From: Arthrobacter sp. PGP41
Lineage (GTDB): Bacteria > Actinomycetota > Actinomycetes > Actinomycetales > Micrococcaceae
Direction: 5' to 3'
DNA length: 64,000 bases
Assembly (NCBI RefSeq): GCF_002953935.1
Contig: NZ_CP026514.1
Coordinates: 2,356,001-2,420,000, forward strand
Shown here: in pieces, positions 26,866 to 36,377 of the stretch
How positions within the stretch are numbered: the stretch's first letter is position 1
How the letters are laid out: each line of letters begins with the position of its first letter
The notes under the pieces: model-generated
Seen by the model: the letters and a program-made list of their open reading frames with translations, nothing else
Database searches by the model: none
Told to the model about the DNA's origin: nothing
Translations under genes and position numbers: made by a program

Positions 26866-28110
26866 ATGAGCGCACACCAGCAACTTCAACGCAGGCTCGG
26901 CACATTCGACGCAACTGCCATCGGGCTCGGCTCGATGCTGGGCGCCGGAGTGTTCGTGGTCTTCGCGCCGGCGGCGGCGCTGGCCGGCCAGCTGCTGGCC
27001 TTGTCGGTGGTCATCGCCGGGGCCGTTGCGTACTGCAACGCCGTGGCGTCAGCCGCCCTCGCCGCCAAGCACCCCACCAGCGGCGGGACGTATGTCTATG
27101 GGCGCAAGCAGCTGGGTGAGTGGCCGGGATTCCTGGCCGGCTGGGGCTTTGTGACCGGCAAGACTGCGTCCTGCGCCGCCATGGCCCTGACCTTCGGCAG
27201 CTACATCTCACCGCAGTACGCCGTGCCGGTGGCCGTGGCCGCCGTTGTTGCCCTGACCGGCGTGAACCTGCTGGGCATCACAAGGACGGCGCTGCTCACC
27301 AGGATCCTGCTGTGCGTGGTTTTGGCCACCCTCAGCTTCGTGGCTGTAGCAGCAGCCGTCGGGCCGCACCCCGATGCGGGACCGGCCGGGTCCGCGGACC
27401 TGGCCTCCCCGGCAGGGGTGCTGCCCGCGGCGGGCCTGATGTTTTTCGCCTTTGCGGGCTACGCCCGGATTGCCACCCTCGGCGAGGAGGTCAAGGATCC
27501 CGCCCGCGCCATACCGCGTGCCATCCTCGCGGCCCTCGCGGGTGCCTTCGCCATCTACCTCACCCTGTCCCTGCTCCTGCTGAACCACCTTCCCGGCGGG
27601 CAGCTCGCTGCCACCACGACGCCGCTGCTCGACGCCGTGCTGCAGTCCGGGCTGGCGGCGGGGGCTCCCGCCGTCCAGGCAGGAGCCGCGGCGGCCTGCC
27701 TGGGCGCGCTCCTGGCACTCATTACCGGCGTCGGGCGCACCACGCTGGCCATGGCCAGGGAACGCGACCTGCCGGTGCTTCTTGCTCGGGTGGGGGGAAA
27801 GCACACCGTGCCGTACGCCGCAGAACTCGCCGTCGCCGCCGTCGTCATCCTGCTGCTTGTCACCACGGACGTTATGACGGTGGTGGGCTTCTCCAGCTTT
27901 GGCGTACTGATCTACTACGCTGTGGCGAACGCATCGGCGTACACATTGCCGGCGCACCCGGCATATGCGCCGAAGTGGCTGAACGCTGTCGGCTTCCTTG
28001 CCTGCCTGTTGCTGGCCTTTACCCTGCCGCCGGTCCCGGTACTGACCATGGCCGGGGTACTGGCGCTTGGCGTGGCCGGGCGTTGGCTGGTGCTTCGGCT
28101 GCGCCGCTAA
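26866..28110 (+). CDS. APC-superfamily amino acid permease
   Basis: The 414-residue membrane protein has about twelve helices. The first helix carries the substrate/sodium-site glycine motif GLGSMLGAGVFV typical of APC transporters; FAFAGYARIATLGEEVKDP marks helix 6 and the following loop. It probably imports or exchanges an amino acid or amine; the substrate is not deducible. It starts at ATG 26866 in a 109-bp divergent spacer with aspS, which contains the inverted repeat ATCGTT-N5-AACGAT. Its stop overlaps the hisS stop by four bases tail-to-tail. Confidence 0.85.
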   Translation: MSAHQQLQRRLGTFDATAIGLGSMLGAGVFVVFAPAAALAGQLLALSVVIAGAVAYCNAVASAALAAKHPTSGGTYVYGRKQLGEWPGFLAGWGFVTGKTASCAAMALTFGSYISPQYAVPVAVAAVVALTGVNLLGITRTALLTRILLCVVLATLSFVAVAAAVGPHPDAGPAGSADLASPAGVLPAAGLMFFAFAGYARIATLGEEVKDPARAIPRAILAALAGAFAIYLTLSLLLLNHLPGGQLAATTTPLLDAVLQSGLAAGAPAVQAGAAAACLGALLALITGVGRTTLAMARERDLPVLLARVGGKHTVPYAAELAVAAVVILLLVTTDVMTVVGFSSFGVLIYYAVANASAYTLPAHPAYAPKWLNAVGFLACLLLAFTLPPVPVLTMAGVLALGVAGRWLVLRLRR

Positions 28111-29477
28111 ACTGCCGCGGCGGCCTCTGCCGCCGTCAGCACCTGTACTGCCAGGTCTTCCGACGGCGGCGTCCAGGTCTCCGGGGCGGCCACCACCTGT
28201 TCGCCGGTGCGGATGTCCTTGACCTGGTGCGTGCCGTCGTCGTCCGTGAACCAGACAAAGGGGATGCCGCGGCGGTCCGCGAACTTGATCTGCTTGCCGA
28301 ACTTTTCCGCTTTGGCTGCCACTTCGGTTGGAATGCCCCGGCTGCGCAGCTGGGCGGCCACGTCCTGGGCGGCATCCCAGCTGTCATCGTGGGTGAGGGC
28401 CACCAGCACCGCGGTGGGAACCGAACGTGACGCCCTCGCCAGGTCCTGGCTCAAGATGCGGGACACCAGGCGGGTGACTCCGATCGAGAGTCCCACGCCC
28501 GGGAACTTCCGGTTCCCCTTCGAGGCCAGGGCGTCATAGCGGCCACCGGAGCAAATGGAGCCGAGCTGTTCATGGCCCACCAGGACGGTCTCCACAACCG
28601 TGCCCGTGTAGTAGTCCAGGCCGCGGGCGATGCTGAGGTCAGCCACCACCTTGCCGGGGGCACGCTGGACAGCCGCCTCGATCACCTGTTCGAGCTCACT
28701 CAGCCCTTCGGTGAGGAGTTCGTTGCTGACTCCCAGCGCCTGGACCTGCGCCACGAACGAGGTGTCCTCGGTGCGGATCCCAGCCAACTGCAGGGCCTTC
28801 TGCGCCTGGTCGTCGGTGGCGCCCAGTTCAGTCTTCAGCAGTTCGGCAACCTTCGCGGCGCCGATCTTTTCGAGTTTGTCGATGCTCCGCAGCACCCCTG
28901 CGGTGTCATCCAGGCCGATTCCACGGTAAAAGCCCTCGGCGAGCTTCCTGTTGTTGATGCGGAGCCGGAAGTCAGGGATGGGGAGGGCGCTGAGCGCCTC
29001 GGCGATCACCAGCGCGATCTCGACGTCGTAGCGGAACGGCAGGTCGCCGTCGCCCACCACGTCAATGTCCGCCTGGGTGAATTCGCGGGCGCGACCCTCC
29101 TGGGGGCGCTCGCCGCGCCACACCTTCTGGATCTGGTACCGGCGGAAGGGGAAGGCAAGGTAGCCGGCGTTTTCGACGACGTAACGGGCAAACGGAACGG
29201 TGAGGTCGAAGTGCAGGGCAAGGGCGTGCGGATCGGCCTTGCCCTCCTTAACGGGGCTGGCGCTCTCATCATCCTGGAGCCGGCTGAGCCCGTAGACTTC
29301 CTTGTCGATTTCCCCCTTGCGCAGCAACTGGCCCACCGTCTCCACAGCCCTGGTCTCAATGGATGAAAACCCGTGCAGTTCAAAAACCCGGCGCAGCGTA
29401 TCCAGCACATGGAGCTCCACCAGCCGCTCCTCGGGAAGCCACTCGGGGAATCCGGACAGGGAGGCGGTGCGTGCCAT
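28107..29477 (-). CDS. hisS: histidine--tRNA ligase
   Basis: The 456-residue class II synthetase has DLTVPFARY, motif 2 (VWRGERPQEGRAREFTQAD, 119-137), the HisA motifs ARGLDYYTGTV and GGRYD, and a C-terminal anticodon-binding domain with the QIKFADRRGIPF segment. ATG 29477 is taken because GAGGAG precedes it and MARTASLSGFPEWLPEER is a normal actinobacterial N-terminus; the frame is open to 29573. It converges with the APC permease. Confidence 0.96.
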   Translation of the reverse strand: MARTASLSGFPEWLPEERLVELHVLDTLRRVFELHGFSSIETRAVETVGQLLRKGEIDKEVYGLSRLQDDESASPVKEGKADPHALALHFDLTVPFARYVVENAGYLAFPFRRYQIQKVWRGERPQEGRAREFTQADIDVVGDGDLPFRYDVEIALVIAEALSALPIPDFRLRINNRKLAEGFYRGIGLDDTAGVLRSIDKLEKIGAAKVAELLKTELGATDDQAQKALQLAGIRTEDTSFVAQVQALGVSNELLTEGLSELEQVIEAAVQRAPGKVVADLSIARGLDYYTGTVVETVLVGHEQLGSICSGGRYDALASKGNRKFPGVGLSIGVTRLVSRILSQDLARASRSVPTAVLVALTHDDSWDAAQDVAAQLRSRGIPTEVAAKAEKFGKQIKFADRRGIPFVWFTDDDGTHQVKDIRTGEQVVAAPETWTPPSEDLAVQVLTAAEAAAAV

Positions 29478-29569
29478 GGTGGAGTTTCTCCTCTTGGTGA
29501 ACGGTTGCCGGGACCTGCGCGGCAATCGGCCCGAAACGGGCTTGCGACGGCGGCAGTCCAGCCAGTCAT

Positions 29570-29600
29570 GCATAAACTATGTGCGGCAGTCAGTTTATGC
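29570..29600. repeat. 9-bp perfect inverted repeat between hisS and cyclophilin
   Basis: GCATAAACT (29570-29578) and AGTTTATGC (29592-29600) are separated by 13 bases, giving a centre-to-centre distance of about two helical turns. It lies in the divergent promoter region of hisS and the cyclophilin gene. It could be an operator or a hairpin in the hisS leader. Confidence 0.5.
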
Positions 29601-29710
29601 GTCATCCGCCGGCATCTCTAATGCAGCGGAGCGGCAGTGCCTGGCCGCCCTACAACTGCTGACGCGGCCCCAAAGCCGCGCCTGCAGCAGCCCGACTAAA
29701 AGGAGGACCC

Positions 29711-30517
29711 TTGGCGGCCAATTCACGCAGTGCCCGCGAAACCAAACGGCGCATTCAGCAGATGGAAGCCAAGCGTGCCCTGCGGCGGGACCAGGAGGGC
29801 CGGCGCAAGCGTGACAACGTGATCGCCGCCGGTGCCGCAGCAGCCGCAGTGGTCCTCGCCGTCGTACTCCAACTCACTGCCTTCGCCGGCAACCCGACCG
29901 AAGATGAATTTGCCGCCGCGCAGGCGGAACTCACCAACCCGCCGGCCACCGCAAGCGCATCGGCCCAGGCGACAAATGGTCCAAACATCCCCGCTGCCGG
30001 CACAGCCGCAGGCAAGACCTTCACCGGCGAACTCGTGCTCAACGGAAGCCCGCTCGGCGTGGAACTGGATGGAACCAACGCGCCGCAGGCCGCCGCCGTT
30101 TTCAAGTCCCTCAGCGACGAGGGCTACTACAACGGAAAGAACTGCCACCGGCTGACCACCGGTGAGGCATTCGGCGTCCTGCAATGCGGCTCGTCCACGG
30201 GGGACGGGCAGGGAGACCCGAGTTACACATGGGGGCCGCTCGAAAACACGCCGGCGGACAACAGCTATCCGGCAGGAACCATCGCCGTGGCACGGACTGG
30301 CAACAACGCCTACGGAAACGGAACCCAGTTCTTCATTGTCTACAAGGACACCGTGATCCCGGCAGACAGTGCAGGGGGTTACACGGTGGTCGGAAAAGTG
30401 ACATCGGGACTGGACGTTGTGTCCAGGGTGGCTGCTGCGGGGATCACCCCGGGCGCCAGCGTCACAGACGGCGCACCCGTTGAACCAGTCACGATAGACT
30501 CGTTTTCTCTGAAGTAG
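29711..30517 (+). CDS. membrane-anchored cyclophilin-type peptidyl-prolyl isomerase
   Basis: The 268-residue protein has a basic cytoplasmic head (RRIQQMEAKRALRR), one membrane helix (about 37-60), an Ala/Pro/Thr linker and a C-terminal cyclophilin domain with NAPQAAAVFKSL, YYNGKNCHRLT, GTIAVARTGNNAYGNGTQFFI and YTVVGKVTSGLDVV. Active-site residues are partly altered compared with CypA: the FHR arginine is kept as CHR. It probably assists folding of exported proteins. It starts at TTG 29711 with a near-perfect AAAAGGAGG seven bases upstream. Confidence 0.88.
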   Translation: MAANSRSARETKRRIQQMEAKRALRRDQEGRRKRDNVIAAGAAAAAVVLAVVLQLTAFAGNPTEDEFAAAQAELTNPPATASASAQATNGPNIPAAGTAAGKTFTGELVLNGSPLGVELDGTNAPQAAAVFKSLSDEGYYNGKNCHRLTTGEAFGVLQCGSSTGDGQGDPSYTWGPLENTPADNSYPAGTIAVARTGNNAYGNGTQFFIVYKDTVIPADSAGGYTVVGKVTSGLDVVSRVAAAGITPGASVTDGAPVEPVTIDSFSLK

Positions 30518-30584
30518 GAAGCCCGGCCGGCGCGGCCGCGGTGCAGTACGTGAGTATTTCCCTCCAAGCGAAAGACTTTTAGCG

Positions 30585-32132
30585 GTGACAGACAGTCAGA
30601 AATCCGACGAAACAGCAACAGACCTGACCGAAGCGGCGGCCCCCGCGGCTGACGGTGAGGCCACTGAAGCAGCCGGCACCCCCTCTGCGGAGGCAACCGA
30701 AACCGCTGCCGCTGCAGAAGAACCAGCAGCCGAGGCTCCGGCGGCTGAAGCTGCTTCCGCCCCCGCACCTGCGCCTTCGCCGAGGTCAGTAGCGCCGTCT
30801 CCGGCCGCGTTCGCTTCCCGTCCCAAGCCTGCTGCCGCGGCACCGGCCGCAGCAGCGGTACCGGCGGTACCGGCCACCTCCCTGGCGGAAGCCTCAAAGT
30901 GGGGTCGGGTTGAAGGCGACGGGCACGTCTTCCTGACGATTGACGGCAGCGAGCACGCCGTTGGGCAGTACCCGGGCGTGAGCGACGACGAAGCCCTCGC
31001 CTATTTCGCGCGGAAATACGACGACGTCGTGGCCCAGATCGTGCTGCTGGAACAGCGCGTCAGCTCCAAGGCCCCCAGCACTGACATGCAGAAGACCGTG
31101 ACGCACCTGCGGGAGCAGCTCGCGGAGCGAAACATGGTGGGCGACCTGCGTTCCGCGGAAGCCCGGCTGGACAAGCTCTCCGAACAGATAGTGGAGCTGG
31201 AGAAGGCCGAGAAGGCAGAGCACGACGCCGTCCGCGCTTCTGAGCTGGCGGCCCGCGAGGCTATCGTTGCGGAGGCCGAGCAGATCTCCGGCCAGGACCC
31301 GGCACAGACACAGTGGAAGACCTCCAGCGCCAGGATGAACGAACTCTTTGAGAGCTGGAAAGCGGCCCAGAAGAGCGGTGTACGCCTGGGCCGCAGCAAC
31401 GAGGATGCCCTGTGGAAGAGGTTCCGCGCCGCCCGCACGGTTTTCGACCGGCACCGCCGCGCCTACTTCTCCCAGCTGGACAGCAACAATTCCGCTGCCA
31501 AGTCGGCGAAGGAAAAGCTGATCGCTGAAGCTGAAGCGCTGTCCAGCTCCACCGACTGGGGTTTCGCCGCCGGCGAGTACCGCAGGCTGATGGATCAGTG
31601 GAAGGCGTCACCGCGCGCCAGCCGCAAGGACGATGACGCGCTGTGGGCCCGGTTCCGTGCGGCGCAGGATGTGTTCTTCACGAACCGCCAGGCTGCCAAT
31701 GACGAAATCGACCAGGAATACGCCGCCAACCTCACCGTCAAGGAAGCGCTCCTGGCAGAGGCCAATGCCATCCTTCCGGTGAAGGACCTCGCCGCGGCGA
31801 AGAAGGCACTCCAGTCCGTCCGTGACCGGTGGGAAGAAGCGGGCAAGGTTCCGCGGGCCGATATGGGTCGCATCGAGGCTGGCCTGCGCAAGGTTGAAGA
31901 CGCCGTCCGCAACGCCGAGGACGAACAATGGCAGCGCTCCAACCCGGAGCGTAAGGCGCGGACCAACAGCGCCCTCTCCCAGCTGGAATCCGCCATCGCC
32001 GGCCTGCAGGACGATCTCGCCAAGGCGGAGAAGACCGGCGACCAGCGCAAGATCAAGACGGCCCGGGAAGCCCTCGAAGCACGCCAGGCATGGCTGGACC
32101 AGATCCAGCGCTCGGCCAGCGAGCTTTCCTGA
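30585..32132 (+). CDS. DUF349-repeat protein
   Basis: The 515-residue protein has an acidic Ala/Pro/Glu-rich disordered head (1-100), a small conserved beta segment (KWGRVEGDGHVFLTIDG...VGQYPG), a coiled coil (about 165-225) and several helical DUF349 units marked by ALWKRFRAARTVFDRHR and ALWARFRAAQDVFFTNR. The family is soluble and of unknown function. It starts with GTG 30585, 67 bp after the cyclophilin stop on the same strand, and is followed by a strong hairpin. Confidence 0.88.
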   Translation: MTDSQKSDETATDLTEAAAPAADGEATEAAGTPSAEATETAAAAEEPAAEAPAAEAASAPAPAPSPRSVAPSPAAFASRPKPAAAAPAAAAVPAVPATSLAEASKWGRVEGDGHVFLTIDGSEHAVGQYPGVSDDEALAYFARKYDDVVAQIVLLEQRVSSKAPSTDMQKTVTHLREQLAERNMVGDLRSAEARLDKLSEQIVELEKAEKAEHDAVRASELAAREAIVAEAEQISGQDPAQTQWKTSSARMNELFESWKAAQKSGVRLGRSNEDALWKRFRAARTVFDRHRRAYFSQLDSNNSAAKSAKEKLIAEAEALSSSTDWGFAAGEYRRLMDQWKASPRASRKDDDALWARFRAAQDVFFTNRQAANDEIDQEYAANLTVKEALLAEANAILPVKDLAAAKKALQSVRDRWEEAGKVPRADMGRIEAGLRKVEDAVRNAEDEQWQRSNPERKARTNSALSQLESAIAGLQDDLAKAEKTGDQRKIKTAREALEARQAWLDQIQRSASELS

Positions 32133-32152
32133 TGCATCTGCCCTAGGCCAGC

Positions 32153-32192
32153 AGGCCCGGTTCCGGTTATCCACATAGCCGGAACCGGGCCT
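32153..32192 (+). terminator. strong hairpin after DUF349 gene
   Basis: AGGCCCGGTTCCGG / CCGGAACCGGGCCT form a perfect 14-bp stem. There is no T-tract. The loop contains TTATCCACA (32167-32175), identical to a DnaA box. Confidence 0.75.
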
Positions 32193-32227
32193 GTGCCGGT
32201 TAACGGCTCCCCGTGCAGGATGGACGA

Positions 32228-32956
32228 ATGGTGATTCCACCGGCTCCTCCGGGCCCCGAACATGCAGCTGCGGCGGACGCTGCGGCGCCCCGTTTTCCGG
32301 AACTCTATTGCCCGGACATGCCCTTCGCCTGGCCCGAGCTGCAGTCCCTCGCGGCGGACGGCCTCCTGAGCAGGATCCACCACCGCGGCTATACCCTTCC
32401 AGGGCTCCCGGCGTCTCCGCAGCTGCGTGCACGGGCGGCGGCCGGGGCAGTACCCGCCTCGGTCCGCCAGAGGGTGGTTGCGGGCCGCATGACGGCCGCC
32501 TGGATCTACGGCTGCGCCAGTGAGCCGGACAGGCTGGCCCTCCTTGTGGATGCAAAGCGGAGGGTCTCCAGCCTCCGGACCACAAGGGGGTGCACCCTGC
32601 ATGAGGTGAGGCTCGGGCCCTTTGATGTTGTCAGCCTCGGTGGCCTGATGGTCTCAAGCCCGTTGCGGACCGCCCTGGACGTTGCCCTGCACGTGGACGC
32701 CGAACGCGCCGTCCCCACCCTGGAAAGACTGCTGGCGCGTCCCCAGAACGACGTCCGCCTGCGCCTGCTGGTCCTTGCAATAGAAGCCACGCCGCGGGTG
32801 CCGCACAAAAAGGCTGCCTTGGAAAAACTCGCTGCACTAGCTCCGGCGCTTGTTCCCGGTGGTCCGGTAAACGTCAAACACCCCGTCGATCCTGCGGACT
32901 GCACTGAGGACGTGGCTCAGGTACTTGGGGTCCCCCATCTCGAAGGCAAACTTTGA
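32228..32956 (+). CDS. orphan AbiEi-like (type IV antitoxin C-terminal domain) protein
   Basis: The 242-residue soluble protein starts with a wing-like segment ([24 protein letters not shown]) and continues with TAAWIYGCA and the [11 protein letters not shown] region seen in proteins annotated as AbiEi-family antitoxins, which are abundant in Arthrobacter. No AbiEii nucleotidyltransferase toxin is next to it, so its function is open. ATG 32228 has AGGA seven bases before it; an in-frame GTG at 32213 is an alternative. The last 40 codons run antisense into the 3' end of relA (120-bp overlap), an unusual arrangement suggesting stop-codon loss. Confidence 0.65.
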   Translation: MVIPPAPPGPEHAAAADAAAPRFPELYCPDMPFAWPELQSLAADGLLSRIHHRGYTLPGLPASPQLRARAAAGAVPASVRQRVVAGRMTAAWIYGCASEPDRLALLVDAKRRVSSLRTTRGCTLHEVRLGPFDVVSLGGLMVSSPLRTALDVALHVDAERAVPTLERLLARPQNDVRLRLLVLAIEATPRVPHKKAALEKLAALAPALVPGGPVNVKHPVDPADCTEDVAQVLGVPHLEGKL

Positions 32957-35248
32957 GATGGCCACCCTGTCCGTGGAGGTGTGCACACTGGCTGCCAGGA
33001 TGTTCACGTGGTTCTCGGACAGGACACGCGTGACATCGGACAGCAGGGATTTACGGTCCAGTGCCTCCACCTGGATCTCCACCAGGAACACGCTGGACTG
33101 CGTCGGGGCCCAGTCCACGTCCACAATCCTGTCCGGCTGGTCCTTCAGGTCGGAGATGTTAGTGCAGTCGGTCCTGTGTACAGAGACTCCCGAGCCCCGG
33201 GTCACGAAACCGAGAATGGGATCCGGCGGGACCGGCGTGCAGCAGCGGGCCAGCTTCACCCAGACGTCGCCTACGCCACGGACCACCACGCCCGAGTCGG
33301 AGAAGCGGGCCTTGGTGACCTGGGTGGGAATGCTGACTTCGGCGATGTCGTCGTCGGTGCTTTCATTGCCGCCGAGGCTCTCGACCAGCTTCTCCATGAC
33401 CGACTGCGCGGACGTGTGGCCGTCACCGACGCCGGCGTAAAGGCCGGAGATGTCAACGTACTTGAATTCCTCCGCCACCGCTGCGAGGGCCTCGTGGGTC
33501 ATCAGCCGCTGCAGGGGAAGGTTCTGCTTACGCATTGCACGGGTGAGCAGTTCCTTGCCGCGATCAATGGCTTCTTCGCGGCGTTCCTTGCTGAACCACT
33601 GCCGGATCTTGTTCCGGGCCCTGGCGCTCTTGACGAAATGCTGCCAGTCCTGGCTCGGCCCTGCCCCCTCAGCCTTCGAGGTGAAGATCTCAACCCAGTC
33701 ACCGTGGTTCAGTTCACTGTTGAGCGGAACCAGCTTGCCGTTGACCCTGGCACCGATGGTCCGGTGGCCCACCTCAGTGTGCACGGCGTAGGCAAAGTCC
33801 ACGGGAGTGGATCCCGCAGGCAAGGCCATGACCTCGCCCTTGGGCGTGAAGACAAAGACCTCCCGGGCGTTGATTTCGAAGCGAAGCGAGTCAAGGAACT
33901 CGCCGGGATCGGACGTTTCCTGCTGCCAGTCAACCAGGGAACGCAGCCAACCCATGTCCCCGTCGCGGGGGCTGCCCGGGCCAACGGCCGTGCGGTTGGG
34001 CTGGTCCTTGTACTTCCAGTGCGCAGCAACGCCGTATTCAGCCCGGCGGTGCATTTCGTGGGTGCGGATCTGGATTTCCACCGGTTTGCCGCCGGGCCCG
34101 ATCACCGTGGTGTGCAGTGACTGGTACATGTTGAACTTGGGCATCGCGATGTAGTCCTTGAACCTGCCGGGCAGCGGGTTCCAGCGCGAATGCATGGTGC
34201 CCAGCGCGGCGTAACAGTCCCTGACCGAGTCCACCAGCACCCGGACACCCATGAGGTCGTTGATGTCGTCGAAGTCCTTATCGCGGACGATCATCTTCTG
34301 GTAGATGGAGTAGTAGTGCTTCGGACGTCCCGTAATGGTCGCCTTGATCTTCGCGGCGCGCAGGTCTTCGGTGATCTGGTCCCGGATGACGCTCAGGCTC
34401 TTCTCACGCTCGGGGGTCCGGTCCCCCACCATGCGGACAATTTCTTCGTACACCTTGGGATACAGCGCCGCGAAGGAAAGATCCTCCAGTTCCCACTTGA
34501 TGGTGTTCATGCCCAGCCGGTGCGCCAGCGGGGCAAAGATCTCGAGGGTTTCGCGGGCCTTGCGGGCTGAGGATTCGGCCGACACGAAGCGCCAGGTCCG
34601 CGCGTTGTGCAGCCGGTCGGCGAGTTTGATCATCAGCACGCGGATGTCCTTGGCCATCGCCACAACCATCTTGCGGACGGTTTCAGACTGCGCTGCCTCA
34701 CCGAAGCTGACTTTGTCCAGCTTGGTCACGCCGTCCACCAGCATGGCCACCTCCGGCCCGAAGTCCCGCTTGAGGTCGGCGAGGGTATAGGGCGTGTCCT
34801 CCACCGTGTCATGCAGCAGGGCGGCGGCAAGCGTTGTGCCGCCCAGGCCCAGTTCGGCGAGGATGGTGGCCACGGCCACCGGATGCGTGATGTAAGGATC
34901 GCCGCTCTTGCGCTTCTGCCCGCGGTGGCTCTGCTCAGCGACGTCGAAGGCCCGCTGGATGAGATCGAAGTCCTCTTTGGGGTTGTTGGCCCGGACGGTC
35001 CTCAACAGCGGTTCAAGAATGGGTGAGTACGTGGCCGTGCTGCGTCCCGTCAGCCGGGCGAGCCTGGAGCGGGTGCGCTCCCTGCGGCCGGGGAATGTGG
35101 GACGGGACCCGGAGTTGTCGACCGGAACGAGCGGCCCGGGGCGCGCGGAGGCGGCCACCCCGGTCTGCATGCCGGGGGCAGGACTTTTGTCTCCTTGTGC
35201 CGTTGGCGCCGACGCCGAACGTTCTTCCAATGAAGTACCCCTCACCAC
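32837..35248 (-). CDS. relA: bifunctional (p)ppGpp synthetase/hydrolase
   Basis: The 803-residue Rel/SpoT protein has an HD hydrolase domain (HDTVED at 146-151, with [15 protein letters not shown] before it), a synthetase domain ([17 protein letters not shown] residues, [17 protein letters not shown]), a TGS domain ([19 protein letters not shown]), a zinc-finger/helical region ([15 protein letters not shown]) and a C-terminal ACT domain. It controls the stringent response by making and degrading (p)ppGpp. The N terminus (about 70 residues) is variable; the start is GTG 35248 or 35245 and no clear ribosome site is seen. It lies downstream of secD-secF behind a terminator, the usual actinobacterial order. 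Confidence 0.95.
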   Translation of the reverse strand: MVRGTSLEERSASAPTAQGDKSPAPGMQTGVAASARPGPLVPVDNSGSRPTFPGRRERTRSRLARLTGRSTATYSPILEPLLRTVRANNPKEDFDLIQRAFDVAEQSHRGQKRKSGDPYITHPVAVATILAELGLGGTTLAAALLHDTVEDTPYTLADLKRDFGPEVAMLVDGVTKLDKVSFGEAAQSETVRKMVVAMAKDIRVLMIKLADRLHNARTWRFVSAESSARKARETLEIFAPLAHRLGMNTIKWELEDLSFAALYPKVYEEIVRMVGDRTPEREKSLSVIRDQITEDLRAAKIKATITGRPKHYYSIYQKMIVRDKDFDDINDLMGVRVLVDSVRDCYAALGTMHSRWNPLPGRFKDYIAMPKFNMYQSLHTTVIGPGGKPVEIQIRTHEMHRRAEYGVAAHWKYKDQPNRTAVGPGSPRDGDMGWLRSLVDWQQETSDPGEFLDSLRFEINAREVFVFTPKGEVMALPAGSTPVDFAYAVHTEVGHRTIGARVNGKLVPLNSELNHGDWVEIFTSKAEGAGPSQDWQHFVKSARARNKIRQWFSKERREEAIDRGKELLTRAMRKQNLPLQRLMTHEALAAVAEEFKYVDISGLYAGVGDGHTSAQSVMEKLVESLGGNESTDDDIAEVSIPTQVTKARFSDSGVVVRGVGDVWVKLARCCTPVPPDPILGFVTRGSGVSVHRTDCTNISDLKDQPDRIVDVDWAPTQSSVFLVEIQVEALDRKSLLSDVTRVLSENHVNILAASVHTSTDRVAISKFAFEMGDPKYLSHVLSAVRRIDGVFDVYRTTGNKRRS

Positions 35249-35314
35249 CGTTTTAATTACTTCAGTCTATTCCCCGCGGCGGTGACTTTTATAACCGGCC
35301 CCTTAAACGCCGAC

Positions 35315-35352
35315 GGGCCGGACAACGCCAGGTTCCTGGCGCGGTCCGGCCC
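35315..35352 (-). terminator. terminator after secF
   Basis: GGGCCGGAC / GTCCGGCCC form the outer stem and GCCAGG / CCTGGC an inner stem. On the minus strand, TTTAAG follows after about ten bases. It closes the yajC-secD-secF transcript before relA. Confidence 0.7.
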
Positions 35353-35363
35353 CCGGTAAATAG

Positions 35364-36377
35364 TCAGGCCTGGGCGGGCTCCGCAGTGGCGCTCCGCCCT
35401 GCGGCGGCACGCCTCTGCTCAACGCGCTTTGCCTGCCTGACGAGCTCAGGCTCATTTTGGCGCAGCCAGGCGTACATGGGGGCCGCCACGAAGATCGTGG
35501 CCGCCGTGCCGATGAGGATTCCGACGAACAGCGCGAGGGAAAGGTCGCGCAGGGTACCGGCGCCCAACAGTCCCGCACCGATGAAGAGAATGGCCCCCAC
35601 GGGGAGGATTGCCACCATCATGGTGTTGATTGAGCGGACCAGGGTCTGGTTGACGGCAAGGTTGACCTCCTCGGCGAACGTCCGGCGGGTCGAGGCGTCC
35701 AGGTCCGCGGTGTTCTCGCGGATCTTGTCGAACACCACCACCGTGTCGTAGAGGGAGTAGCTGAGGACGGTCAGGAAACCGATGATGGCCGAAGGCGTAA
35801 CCTCGAAGTCGCTGAGGGCGTAGACGCCGGCGGTGATGAACATCGTCACCGCCATGCCGGCAATCGCCGAGAGCGACATCTTCCACGTGCGGAAGTACAG
35901 GGCCATCAGCACGGCCGCAAGGAGCACAAAGATCACAAGGCCGATCAGCGCCTGCTTGGTGACATCGGCGCCCCAGGTGGGACCGACGAACGTGGACGTC
36001 ACCTCGTTCTCGGTGACACCGTACGCGCTGGTAAGTCCTTCCTTGATGCGAAGCGTCTCATCATCGGTGAGTTTGTCCGTCTGGATCCGCATGGTGGTGC
36101 CGGCCACGTTCGCCACGCGGGGGACGCTGCCGGGCACCACATCGGTGACGGCCTTCTCCCCTACGGCCGCATCCGTGGTCTGCACGTTGGAGACCGTGAA
36201 CTCCGATCCGCCGCGGAACTCGATGCCAAGGTTGAAGCCGCCCTTCGCCACCGGAATGATGATGGACAGGGCAACAGCCACCGCCGCAATAATGAACCAG
36301 AGTTTCTTGGCGCCGACGAAGTTGTAGGAGCGTTTCCCGGTGTACAGCTCGTTGCCGAAGTTGGCGAAGCCTGACAT
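35364..36377 (-). CDS. secF: protein translocase subunit SecF
   Basis: The 337-residue membrane protein of the RND-like SecDF family uses the proton gradient to help pull exported proteins through SecYEG. Six helices are visible, with the P4-type periplasmic domain between helices 1 and 2 (GIEFRGGSEFTVSN) and family segments SLYDTVVVFDKIREN and RSINTMMVAILPV. A basic tail (QAKRVEQRRAAAG) ends the protein. The start shares one base with the secD stop (TAATG), so the two are coupled. Confidence 0.96.
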   Translation of the reverse strand: MSGFANFGNELYTGKRSYNFVGAKKLWFIIAAVAVALSIIIPVAKGGFNLGIEFRGGSEFTVSNVQTTDAAVGEKAVTDVVPGSVPRVANVAGTTMRIQTDKLTDDETLRIKEGLTSAYGVTENEVTSTFVGPTWGADVTKQALIGLVIFVLLAAVLMALYFRTWKMSLSAIAGMAVTMFITAGVYALSDFEVTPSAIIGFLTVLSYSLYDTVVVFDKIRENTADLDASTRRTFAEEVNLAVNQTLVRSINTMMVAILPVGAILFIGAGLLGAGTLRDLSLALFVGILIGTAATIFVAAPMYAWLRQNEPELVRQAKRVEQRRAAAGRSATAEPAQA

